Below are positions 56,987-64,000 of a DNA stretch of 64,000 nt, in pieces; within the stretch, counting starts at the first letter, position 1, and each line of letters starts with the position of its first letter. The stretch is from Neobacillus nitrireducens (GTDB taxonomy: Bacteria > Bacillota > Bacilli > Bacillales > Cytobacillaceae): positions 4,493,001-4,557,000 of the forward strand of contig NZ_CP133262.1 in assembly GCF_030915405.1 (NCBI RefSeq), written 5' to 3'. The notes beneath the pieces were generated by a model. It was not told the DNA's origin and searched no databases. It worked only from the letters and a program-made list of their open reading frames with translations. A program made the translations under genes and the position numbers.

Positions 56987-59623
56987 ATGAAAAATTTAAC
57001 AGGTTCACAAATTCGTTCGATGTTTTTAGAGTTTTTTAGTAAAGAAAAGGGTCATACGATTGAACCGAGTGCATCACTAGTACCACATGATGATCCATCA
57101 CTATTATGGATTAACAGTGGGGTGGCAACTTTAAAGAAATATTTTGATGGACGAGTGGTTCCCGAAAATCCGAGAATTACCAATGCACAGAAGTCCATCA
57201 GAACCAACGATATTGAAAATGTTGGGAAAACAGCTCGTCACCATACATTCTTTGAAATGCTTGGTAACTTCTCGATTGGTGAATATTTTAAAGTGGAAGC
57301 GATTGAGTGGGCATGGGAATTCTTAACGTCTGAAAAATGGATAGGCTGGGATCCTGAACTTCTTTCGGTTACCATCCATCCCGAGGACAATGAGGCTTAT
57401 GATATTTGGCATAACACTATTGGTCTCCCTGAAGAACGTATTATTCGTCTAGAAGGGAACTTCTGGGATATAGGGGAAGGTCCAAGCGGTCCGAATACAG
57501 AAATTTTCTATGATCGCGGACCAGAGTATGGCAACGACCCAACAGACCCTGAGCTTTATCCTGGTGGTGAAAATGACCGTTATCTTGAAGTTTGGAACCT
57601 AGTGTTTTCTCAATTCAATCATAATCCAGATGGCACCTATACACCGCTGCCAAAGAAAAATATAGATACCGGAATGGGATTGGAACGGATGGCTTCGGTT
57701 GTTCAAAATGTCCCTACCAATTTTGATACAGATTTATTTATCCCGATCATTCGCGCAACAGAAGAAATTTCCGGTGAGAAATACGGTCAGAACAAAGAAA
57801 CAGATGTGGCTTTTAAAGTCATTGCTGACCATATTCGTACCGTTGCCTTTGCTGTCGGCGATGGAGCACTCCCATCAAACGAAGGCCGCGGATATGTGCT
57901 TCGCCGTCTCCTTCGCAGAGCTGTTCGGTATGCCAAACAAATTAATATTAATCGTCCATTCATGTATGAACTCGTGCCAGTTGTAGGCGAAATTATGGAC
58001 GATTTCTATCCGGAAGTAAAGGACAAAACCGATTTTATTCAAAAAGTGATCAAAAGTGAGGAAGAACGCTTCCATGAAACCCTTCATGAAGGCCTAGCGA
58101 TTCTTGGTAATGTGATTAAAAAGGAAAAAGAAATGGGCAGTGATACCATTACGGGTGCTGATATTTTCCGACTTTATGACACATACGGATTCCCTGTTGA
58201 ATTAACGGAGGAATACGCTGAAGAAGAAGGAATGAAAGTGGACCATGCCGGCTTTGAGGTAGAAATGGAGCAGCAGCGTGAACGTGCCCGGGCCGCAAGA
58301 CAAGATGTCGATTCCATGCAGGTTCAAGGCGGAGTCCTTCGAGATGTGAAGGTTGAAAGTAAATTCGTTGGCTACGACGAACTTCAAACGAATTCTACTG
58401 TGGCAGCTATTATTAAAAATGGTGAACTTGTTGATGCGGCATCAACTGGTGAGGAAGTCCAATTAATATTAGATGTGACACCTTTCTATGCAGAGAGCGG
58501 CGGACAAATTGCTGACCGTGGGTCAATCGAAGGTGTTGGATCGAGCGTCACTGTTAAGGACGTTCAAAAAGCACCAAATGGTCAAAACCTTCACCAAGTC
58601 ATTGTTAAATCGGGAACATTAAAGACAAACGACAAGGTGAAGGCTGAAGTTGATGCTGAGAACCGTGTCAAGATTATTAAAAATCATACAGCGACCCATT
58701 TGTTACACCAAGCATTAAAAGATGTTCTTGGCGAACATGTAAATCAAGCGGGTTCACTAGTTGAACCAGATCGTCTCCGCTTTGACTTTTCGCATTTTGG
58801 TCAAATTAAACCAGAAGAGCTTGAACAAGTTGAAAAAATCGTCAATGAAAAGATTTGGAGAAATATTGAGCTCAATATCAGTTTAAAGCCAATTGCTGAA
58901 GCAAAAGCAATGGGAGCAATGGCTCTTTTTGGTGAAAAATATGGTGATATTGTCCGTGTTGTAAGAGTTGGCGATTACAGCCTTGAACTTTGCGGCGGCT
59001 GTCATGTTCCGAATACATCTGTGATTGGGTTATTTAAAATTATCTCTGAAGGCGGAATTGGTGCCGGTACGAGAAGGATTGAAGCCGTGACAGGTGAATC
59101 GGCATATAAGTCATTAAATGAGCAGGTGACCTTATTAAAGGATGCTGCTGAAAAACTAAAAACCAGTCCTAAAGAAATTGTTAACCGAATTGATAGTTTA
59201 ATGCTCGAAATCAAACAACTTCACAGAGAAAACGAATCGCTTGCAACGAAGCTTGGAAATATCGAAGCTGGAAACCTCGTATCAAAGGCGAAAGAAATTG
59301 ATGGAGTAACAGTGCTGGCAGCAAATGTTCAAGGTGCTGATATGACTAACCTGAGAAATATGGCAGATGATTTGAAGCAAAAACTGGGCTCTGTTGTGAT
59401 TGTTCTAGGGAGCGCCCATGAAGGTAAGGTTAATTTAATTGCGGCAGTTACCAAGGATTTAATTGAAAAAGGGTATCATGCCGGCAAGTTAATCAAAGAA
59501 GTTGCTTCTCGTTGCGGCGGCGGCGGCGGCGGGCGTCCTGACATGGCTCAGGCTGGCGGTAAAGATCCTGAAAAGCTGGAAGCGGCGCTTCAGTTCGTAG
59601 AGGAATGGGTAAAATCCATTTGA
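56987..59623 (+). CDS. alaS: Alanyl-tRNA synthetase
   Basis: 878 residues: class II catalytic domain (1-440; motif 1 and the [19 protein letters not shown] block), editing domain with zinc motif [11 protein letters not shown] and GGCHVPNT, a coiled coil (about 715-755), and the C-Ala domain ending [22 protein letters not shown] at 56987 after AGGGAGG. Controlled by the T-box above. Confidence 0.98.
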   Translation: MKNLTGSQIRSMFLEFFSKEKGHTIEPSASLVPHDDPSLLWINSGVATLKKYFDGRVVPENPRITNAQKSIRTNDIENVGKTARHHTFFEMLGNFSIGEYFKVEAIEWAWEFLTSEKWIGWDPELLSVTIHPEDNEAYDIWHNTIGLPEERIIRLEGNFWDIGEGPSGPNTEIFYDRGPEYGNDPTDPELYPGGENDRYLEVWNLVFSQFNHNPDGTYTPLPKKNIDTGMGLERMASVVQNVPTNFDTDLFIPIIRATEEISGEKYGQNKETDVAFKVIADHIRTVAFAVGDGALPSNEGRGYVLRRLLRRAVRYAKQININRPFMYELVPVVGEIMDDFYPEVKDKTDFIQKVIKSEEERFHETLHEGLAILGNVIKKEKEMGSDTITGADIFRLYDTYGFPVELTEEYAEEEGMKVDHAGFEVEMEQQRERARAARQDVDSMQVQGGVLRDVKVESKFVGYDELQTNSTVAAIIKNGELVDAASTGEEVQLILDVTPFYAESGGQIADRGSIEGVGSSVTVKDVQKAPNGQNLHQVIVKSGTLKTNDKVKAEVDAENRVKIIKNHTATHLLHQALKDVLGEHVNQAGSLVEPDRLRFDFSHFGQIKPEELEQVEKIVNEKIWRNIELNISLKPIAEAKAMGAMALFGEKYGDIVRVVRVGDYSLELCGGCHVPNTSVIGLFKIISEGGIGAGTRRIEAVTGESAYKSLNEQVTLLKDAAEKLKTSPKEIVNRIDSLMLEIKQLHRENESLATKLGNIEAGNLVSKAKEIDGVTVLAANVQGADMTNLRNMADDLKQKLGSVVIVLGSAHEGKVNLIAAVTKDLIEKGYHAGKLIKEVASRCGGGGGGRPDMAQAGGKDPEKLEAALQFVEEWVKSI

Positions 59624-59695
59624 TAATAGGACAAAGTAGTGTAAAATGAAGTTAATTAGTATAATTTTCCTCAAATAAAAAGCGAGGTGCATGCA

Positions 59696-59962
59696 ATGAG
59701 CTCATTTGACAAAACGATGCGATTTAATTTTCCTGAAGAACCATTTGAACACGATATAAATGATGTTCTTCTTCAAGTGTATGAAGCTTTGCAGGAAAAG
59801 GGCTATAATCCGATTAACCAAATTGTTGGTTATCTATTATCAGGGGATCCTGCCTATATTCCACGTCATCGTGATGCCCGCAATATAATTCGCAAGCTTG
59901 AACGTGATGAAATTATTGAGGAATTGGTAAAATCCTATCTTAAACAACAGCGAGAGGGTTAA
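59696..59962 (+). CDS. ireB: IreB family regulatory phosphoprotein (YrzL, UPF0297)
   Basis: 88-residue protein; the Enterococcus homologue IreB is a substrate of the Ser/Thr kinase IreK. Here the N-terminus is [16 protein letters not shown], carrying the conserved Thr-Met-x-Phe site, then [23 protein letters not shown]. The GTG at 59687 lies in GCGAGGTG; the ATG at 59696 gives the usual 88 residues. Start of the yrzL-yrrK-yrzB cluster. Confidence 0.93.
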   Translation: MSSFDKTMRFNFPEEPFEHDINDVLLQVYEALQEKGYNPINQIVGYLLSGDPAYIPRHRDARNIIRKLERDEIIEELVKSYLKQQREG

Positions 59963-59965
59963 TGA

Positions 59966-60382
59966 ATGCGCGTATTGGGTTTAGATGTAGGCACTAAGAC
60001 AGTCGGCGTTGCGTTAAGCGATGAATTTGGCTGGACTGCCCAGGGCCTCACGACTCTCAAAATCAATGAAGAAAAAAGTGTGTTTGGTTTTGAGGAAATT
60101 GGTCAATTAATAAAAGAGTATCAAGTAGATACGGTTGTTATCGGTCTGCCTAAGAACATGAACGGGACGATTGGACCGCGTGCAGAAGCGAGTATGCAAT
60201 TTGCAAGAGAAATTGAAAATCAATTCGCAGTACCAACGGTCCTTTGGGATGAGCGTCTAACAACAATGGCAGCTGAGCGCGTGTTACTTGAGGCTGATGT
60301 AAGTCGAAAAAAACGTAAGAAGGTAATTGATAAGATGGCTGCAGTGATGATTCTGCAAGGCTATCTGGATAGCAAAAATTAA
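59966..60382 (+). CDS. yrrK: Putative Holliday junction resolvase YrrK (YqgF/RuvX family)
   Basis: 138-residue RNase H-fold nuclease, linked to 16S rRNA 5' maturation in other bacteria as well as to junction resolution. Motifs: [18 protein letters not shown] (first Asp), [22 protein letters not shown] (second acid) and the C-terminal [14 protein letters not shown]. It starts 3 bases after ireB. Confidence 0.94.
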   Translation: MRVLGLDVGTKTVGVALSDEFGWTAQGLTTLKINEEKSVFGFEEIGQLIKEYQVDTVVIGLPKNMNGTIGPRAEASMQFAREIENQFAVPTVLWDERLTTMAAERVLLEADVSRKKRKKVIDKMAAVMILQGYLDSKN

Positions 60383-60394
60383 TGAGGTGAAAGA

Positions 60395-60709
60395 ATGGCA
60401 CACAATCACGAAACAGAACATGATGAAGAACAATTTATTACCCTAGTAGATGAAAATGGTAACGAACAATTACACGAAGTACTTTTTACTTTTGATTCCG
60501 ATGAATTCGAAAAATCTTATGTGTTTTTTTATCCCGTAGGATCTTTTGATGATGAAGAAGAAGATGTAGATATTCATGTCTATGCCTATATTCCTACAGA
60601 AGACGGCGGATATGGCCCGTTAATGCAGATTGAAACGGACGAGGAATGGGACATGATTGAAGAAGTGTTCAATACCTTCAATGAAGATCAAGAAGCAGAA
60701 GAAGAATAA
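60395..60709 (+). CDS. yrzB: DUF1292 protein YrzB
   Basis: 104 residues, very acidic (Glu/Asp-rich at both ends), with [20 protein letters not shown] and [23 protein letters not shown]. Function unknown, but the ireB-yrrK-yrzB order is conserved across Firmicutes. ATG at 60395 after ATGAGGTGAAAG. Confidence 0.92.
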   Translation: MAHNHETEHDEEQFITLVDENGNEQLHEVLFTFDSDEFEKSYVFFYPVGSFDDEEEDVDIHVYAYIPTEDGGYGPLMQIETDEEWDMIEEVFNTFNEDQEAEEE

Positions 60710-60715
60710 AACATG

Positions 60716-60748
60716 AAACCGGCTGATTTTAAATGGCCGGTTTTTTTG
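60716..60748 (+). terminator. Terminator after yrzB
   Basis: AAACCGGC/GCCGGTTT stem, then a run of T. Confidence 0.88.
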
Positions 60749-60787
60749 TGTAATTGACTCAATATATCCGACAAATTTATTGATAAA

Positions 60788-60816
60788 TTGACATTTTTCA
60801 TGCTATGTGCTGAAAT
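60788..60816 (+). promoter_or_regulatory. Possible promoter of mltG
   Basis: TTGACA (60788-60793), 17-base spacer, TGAAAT (60811-60816). Confidence 0.45.
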
Positions 60817-60902
60817 AATTAAGATGTATATTTTTTATCTTACTGATTTAGTAGTTTACAAAACAAGAGAGTCCCATTGGTCGTTTGGGAAGGGGGAGTC
60901 AA

Positions 60903-62027
60903 ATGACAACAGACAAAAAAGATGTAATTCGTAAAAAAATGCTTGAACATCAAAGTGAAGCAAAAGTAGTCAGAAAGATTGTTTTAGTTATTTCAATTTT
61001 ATTGCTATTATTAATCGTCTTAATTAGTGGTGGTGGATATTTGTACATAGATTCAGCCCTCAAACCGGTTGATGCAGATAGTAAGACCCTAAAAAAAGTG
61101 GATATACCGATAGGCTCATCAGTGACAGGGATTGGTGAAACATTACAATCACATGGAATTATAAAAAGTGCCAAAGTATTTAAATATTATGTAAAACTAA
61201 AGAATGAAGCCGGGTTTATGGCAGGGGAGTATCAATTAAGTCCTTCTATGGATGTTCCCGAAATCGTAAGCCGTTTGAAAACGGGTAAGGTAATGGCAAA
61301 AGCCAGCTTCAAACTTACCATACCTGAAGGAAAGCAACTCGAAGAAATTGCAGCGATGATGGCGAAAGCAACAAAACAAAAACAAGAAGATGTTCTTAAT
61401 AAATTAAACAACATCGAATTTATTAAAACCCTTATGGCTAAATATCCGGATATATTAACAGAGGAAATCTTAAATTCATCAGTAAAATATCCTCTGGAAG
61501 GTTATTTATACCCGGCAACCTATCCTTTTTATAAACAGAATCCCTCTGTTGAGGAAATGGTTACTGCCATGTTAAATCAAACTCGAAAAGTTGTATTAGC
61601 TTATTCTGAAGAAAGTAAGAAGAAAAACCTTTCCGTCCATCAATTGTTAACGATGGCCTCCTTGGTTGAAGAGGAAGCGACTGAAAAGGCTGATCGTAAA
61701 ACGATTGCGAGTGTTTTTTACAATCGGATGAAAAAAGGGATGATGCTCCAAACCGATCCAACCGTCCTCTATGCACAAGGGAAACACAAAGAGAGGGTAT
61801 TATATGAGGATTTAGAAGTTGATTCACCCTATAACACTTATAAAAATACTGGTCTTCCACCAGGACCCATCGCCAATGCAGGAAAAGCTTCGATTGAAGC
61901 ATCACTTGAGCCAGAGAAAACTGATTATTACTATTTCCTAGCTACATCGGATGGTGATGTTATTTTTACAAAAACATTGGAAGAGCATAATAAGGAAAAA
62001 GCAAAGCATATTACCAGTAAAAAATAA
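60903..62027 (+). CDS. mltG: Endolytic murein transglycosylase MltG (YrrL)
   Basis: Cleaves nascent glycan strands to set their length. 374 residues: a cytoplasmic N-terminus, one membrane segment (about 27-50), a LysM-like subdomain (about 60-110) and the YceG catalytic domain with the catalytic Glu in MASLVEEEA, then SVFYNRMKKGMMLQTDPTV and YNTYKNTGLPPGPIANAG. The frame opens at a TTG at 60885, but the ATG at 60903 directly follows AAGGGGGAG. Confidence 0.94.
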   Translation: MTTDKKDVIRKKMLEHQSEAKVVRKIVLVISILLLLLIVLISGGGYLYIDSALKPVDADSKTLKKVDIPIGSSVTGIGETLQSHGIIKSAKVFKYYVKLKNEAGFMAGEYQLSPSMDVPEIVSRLKTGKVMAKASFKLTIPEGKQLEEIAAMMAKATKQKQEDVLNKLNNIEFIKTLMAKYPDILTEEILNSSVKYPLEGYLYPATYPFYKQNPSVEEMVTAMLNQTRKVVLAYSEESKKKNLSVHQLLTMASLVEEEATEKADRKTIASVFYNRMKKGMMLQTDPTVLYAQGKHKERVLYEDLEVDSPYNTYKNTGLPPGPIANAGKASIEASLEPEKTDYYYFLATSDGDVIFTKTLEEHNKEKAKHITSKK

Positions 62028-62032
62028 TACTT

Positions 62033-62066
62033 AACGGGGGAAATGTGAGCATTCCTCCGTTTTTCT
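62033..62066 (+). terminator. Terminator after mltG
   Basis: AACGGGGGAAATG against CATTCCTCCGTT, short loop, then TTTTCT. Confidence 0.7.
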
Positions 62067-62067
62067 A

Positions 62068-62097
62068 TTGAAATCTAAGAGTGAATTATGATAAAAT
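62068..62097 (+). promoter_or_regulatory. Sigma-A promoter of the candidate RNA upstream of trmR
   Basis: TTGAAA (62068-62073), 18-base spacer, extended -10 TGATAAAAT (hexamer 62092-62097). Transcription expected near 62104. Confidence 0.62.
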
Positions 62098-62103
62098 AGT
62101 TCA

Positions 62104-62228
62104 AGTGTTTTAATAAATTGTTCTATAGCGTAACTCACAGTAAGGTAACCTGGCCGCAGCTGCCTGCAACGCATTATGTCGGATTTTAACCGTCAATGCC
62201 AAAGATTACTGTGAACGCTATTTTTTCA
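62104..62228 (+). ncRNA. Candidate structured RNA (small RNA or trmR-operon leader)
   Basis: No open frame of note. Outer stem ATAGCGT (62125-62131) with ACGCTAT (62215-62221), second stem CACAGTAA (62136-62143) with TTACTGTG (62206-62213). Inside are a small GGC/GCC or GCAG/CTGC hairpin (62152-62167) and a branched hairpin GCATT...CGG/CCG...AATGC (62171-62199). A T6 run follows the closing stem, so it may end there as an independent transcript. I do not recognise it as a known family. The rest of 62027-62329 holds the mltG terminator and the trmR ribosome site. Confidence 0.55.
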
Positions 62229-62328
62229 TGTCTAAATAGTATGATCTATAGAGATAATAAAAAGTATTTGACTTAGTGAATTGTGCGCTGCTTAAACAAT
62301 TCTTAATAGGGATAGAGGTGAGGGCAGC

Positions 62329-62979
62329 TTGTTAAATGCGAAGCTGCATTCTTATATTGAAGGTTTGATTTCGGACCGTAATCCATTGTTAACAGAAATG
62401 GAGAATTACGCAAGTGTTCATAATGTTCCTATTATGGAGCTGGCAGGTATAGAAACCATGCTGCAATTATTACGAATTCACGAATCAGAGAAAATACTTG
62501 AGGTGGGAACCGCGATTGGTTACTCTGCTTTACGAATGGCAGAGGCGCTCCCAAATGCACATATCATTACAATCGAGCGCGATATGGAACGTGTAGATGT
62601 GGCTGAACAGTTTATCAGCCGTTCTGAACATAGGAATCAGATCACATTGATCAAAGGGGATGCACTAGAAGTTGAGGAAGCCGTAAGTGGACATGCCCCG
62701 TTTGATGTAATTTTTATTGATGCAGCAAAAGGTCAGTATAAAAAGTTTTTTGAAATCTATTCAAAATATTTAACAACTGATGGAATGATTATTACTGATA
62801 ATGTTTTGTTTAAAGGCCTTGTCGCTGAACCCGAAATTGAATCAAAAAGAATCCGTAATCTCGTTAAAAAGATTGATGAATTTAACCATTGGTTATTAAA
62901 TCATCCAGGTTTTAACTCTGTCATTCTACCCGTTGGGGATGGGGTTGCGATTAGTAAACGAAGAGGTGAGAGGATATGA
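62329..62979 (+). CDS. trmR: tRNA 5-hydroxyuridine methyltransferase TrmR (YrrM)
   Basis: SAM-dependent O-methyltransferase making 5-methoxyuridine at tRNA position 34. 216 residues: SAM motif ILEVGTAIGYSALRMA, acidic loop TIERD, and metal/catalytic FDVIFIDAAKGQYKKFF and IITDNVLFKG. TTG start at 62329 after AGAGGTGAGGG. It overlaps trhP1 (ATGA). The function is established for the B. subtilis ortholog. Confidence 0.93.
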   Translation: MLNAKLHSYIEGLISDRNPLLTEMENYASVHNVPIMELAGIETMLQLLRIHESEKILEVGTAIGYSALRMAEALPNAHIITIERDMERVDVAEQFISRSEHRNQITLIKGDALEVEEAVSGHAPFDVIFIDAAKGQYKKFFEIYSKYLTTDGMIITDNVLFKGLVAEPEIESKRIRNLVKKIDEFNHWLLNHPGFNSVILPVGDGVAISKRRGERI

Positions 62980-63905
62980 AAAAGCCTGAATTACTTGTAA
63001 CACCAGTAACTATCAATGACATCTTGCCATTATCTGAAGCGGGTGCTGACGCATTTGTAGTTGGTGAACAGCGGTTTGGATTACGACTTGCTGGTGAATT
63101 CAACCGTGAAGATGTTCAAAAGGCGATCGAGCTAGCTCATAGCAAAGGGAAAAAAGTTTATGTGGCAATGAATGGGATTTTTCATAATGAAAAAATGGCA
63201 GAACTCGGCGATTATCTTCAATTTGCAGCGTCTGCTAAAGCTGATGCCATTATCTTTGGTGATCCAGCCGTTTTGATGACGGCAAGAGAAAGTGCTCCAG
63301 AGATGAAGCTTCATTGGAGTACGGAAACACTCGGTACGAATTGGTTTTCTTGCAACTATTGGGGCAAAAAAGGGGCAAAAAGATCCGTTTTAGCACGTGA
63401 AATCAACATGGATGCGATTGTTGAGATAAAAGAAAATACAGAAGTGGAGATTGAGGTACAGGTTCATGGAATGAGCTGTATGTTCCAATCAAAACGCTCA
63501 CTTCTTGGTAACTATTTTGAGTATCAAGGAAAAGTCATGGAAATAGAAAATCGTAAAACCCAAAAGAATATGTTCTTACACGACGAAGAACGCAATAATA
63601 AATATCCAGTTTTTGAGGATGCAAATGGAACACATATTATGAGTCCTAATGATATTTGTATCATTGATGAGCTTCAGGAGATGTTAGAAGCTGGTGTGGA
63701 TTCGTTTAAAATAGACGGAATCTTGAAGAGTTCAGAATATATTCTTGCCGTAACGAAACTCTATCGCAAGGCGATTGATTTATTTTTCGAAGATCCTGAT
63801 TTATATGATGAACAAAAGGATGAATTATTAGCTGCTATCGAGGAAATCCAGCCAGCCAATCGTCCATTAGATACAGGGTTCTATTTCAAAGAGACAGTAT
63901 ATTAA
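62976..63905 (+). CDS. trhP1: Peptidase U32-like tRNA hydroxylation protein TrhP1 (YrrN)
   Basis: 309 residues of the U32 family; in B. subtilis YrrN and YrrO are needed for 5-hydroxyuridine formation at tRNA U34. Barrel-type N-terminal half (PELLVTPVTINDILPLSEAGADAFVVG), U32 signature region VQVHGMSCMFQSKRSLLGNYF, and DICIIDELQEMLEAGVDSFKIDG. ATG at 62976, four-base overlap with trmR. Confidence 0.92.
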   Translation: MKKPELLVTPVTINDILPLSEAGADAFVVGEQRFGLRLAGEFNREDVQKAIELAHSKGKKVYVAMNGIFHNEKMAELGDYLQFAASAKADAIIFGDPAVLMTARESAPEMKLHWSTETLGTNWFSCNYWGKKGAKRSVLAREINMDAIVEIKENTEVEIEVQVHGMSCMFQSKRSLLGNYFEYQGKVMEIENRKTQKNMFLHDEERNNKYPVFEDANGTHIMSPNDICIIDELQEMLEAGVDSFKIDGILKSSEYILAVTKLYRKAIDLFFEDPDLYDEQKDELLAAIEEIQPANRPLDTGFYFKETVY

Positions 63906-63922
63906 GGGAGGAGTTCAAAATC

Positions 63923-64000
63923 GTGAATACCGTTAAAGATAAGATTTCTGAAATTATCGATGGAAAACGTATCATTGTCAAGAAGCCGGAACTCCTTGCT
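63923..64000 (+). CDS. trhP2: Peptidase U32-like tRNA hydroxylation protein TrhP2 (YrrO), 3' end outside window
   Basis: Only the first 26 codons are present, from the GTG at 63923 after AAGGGAGGAG, ending KKPELLA at the window edge, which matches the KPELLAPAG start of the U32 domain. The position after trhP1 supports the call. Confidence 0.8.
   Translation, partial: MNTVKDKISEIIDGKRIIVKKPELLA

Overview
The window is a chromosomal segment from an endospore-forming, low-GC Gram-positive bacterium of the Bacillaceae. Gene content and order follow the Bacillus subtilis mreB-to-yrrO region almost gene for gene. It differs from B. subtilis in a few ways: an RNase G/E gene sits between spoIVFB and rplU, an ABC transporter pair lies between the 6S RNA/tcdA locus and rarA, and there are copies of a dispersed intergenic repeat. 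This points to a Bacillus-like genus outside the B. subtilis group (Neobacillus or a relative). That placement is inference from remembered gene order, not a database search. I saw no phage, IS element, CRISPR array, tRNA or rRNA gene.

Layout. 1-5.9 kb: cell shape and division (mreB partial, mreC, mreD, minC, minD) followed by the sigma-K checkpoint protease genes spoIVFA/spoIVFB. 5.9-12 kb: rng, then the L21 leader, rplU, prp and rpmA, then spo0B, obg, pheB and pheA. 12-17.5 kb: the NAD module, with nifS-niaR on the minus strand divergent from nadB-nadC-nadA. 17.5-22.2 kb: spore genes (safA with large repeat tracts, a CotS/YutH-like kinase-fold gene, a coxA-like lipoprotein, bofC). 22.2-22.6 kb: a gene-free stretch holding a 21-bp tandem repeat array. 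22.6-26.8 kb: ruvA, ruvB, queA, tgt, yajC. 26.8-32.8 kb: a small membrane protein with no usual start codon, yrbG, spoVB, comN, secDF. 32.9-38.6 kb: recJ, apt, relA, dtd. 38.6-43.8 kb: a secreted SH3b/amidase, a 58-codon gene, then a T-box controlled hisS-aspS operon. 43.8-47 kb: 6S RNA, tcdA, and an ABC-2 transporter. 47-56.7 kb: rarA (minus), cymR-iscS-mnmA, a TPR protein, recD2, yrrD, two very small genes, yrrI. 56.7-60.7 kb: T-box and alaS, ireB, yrrK, yrzB. 60.8-64 kb: mltG, a structured intergenic RNA candidate, and the tRNA mo5U module trmR-trhP1-trhP2 (last gene cut by the window edge).

Functional links. CymR, IscS and MnmA join cysteine/sulfur control to tRNA 2-thiolation. NifS, NadB, NadC and NadA make NAD de novo under the repressor NiaR. 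SpoIVFA, SpoIVFB and BofC belong to one signalling checkpoint between forespore and mother cell. Prp trims the L27 protein encoded immediately after it.

The most interesting unexplained signals are: a roughly 125-nt candidate non-coding RNA with its own promoter and closing stems at 62.10-62.23 kb; the 21-bp tandem array at 22.26-22.49 kb; a membrane protein gene that seems to need a near-cognate start (AUC) at 27246; and the repeat expansions in SafA.
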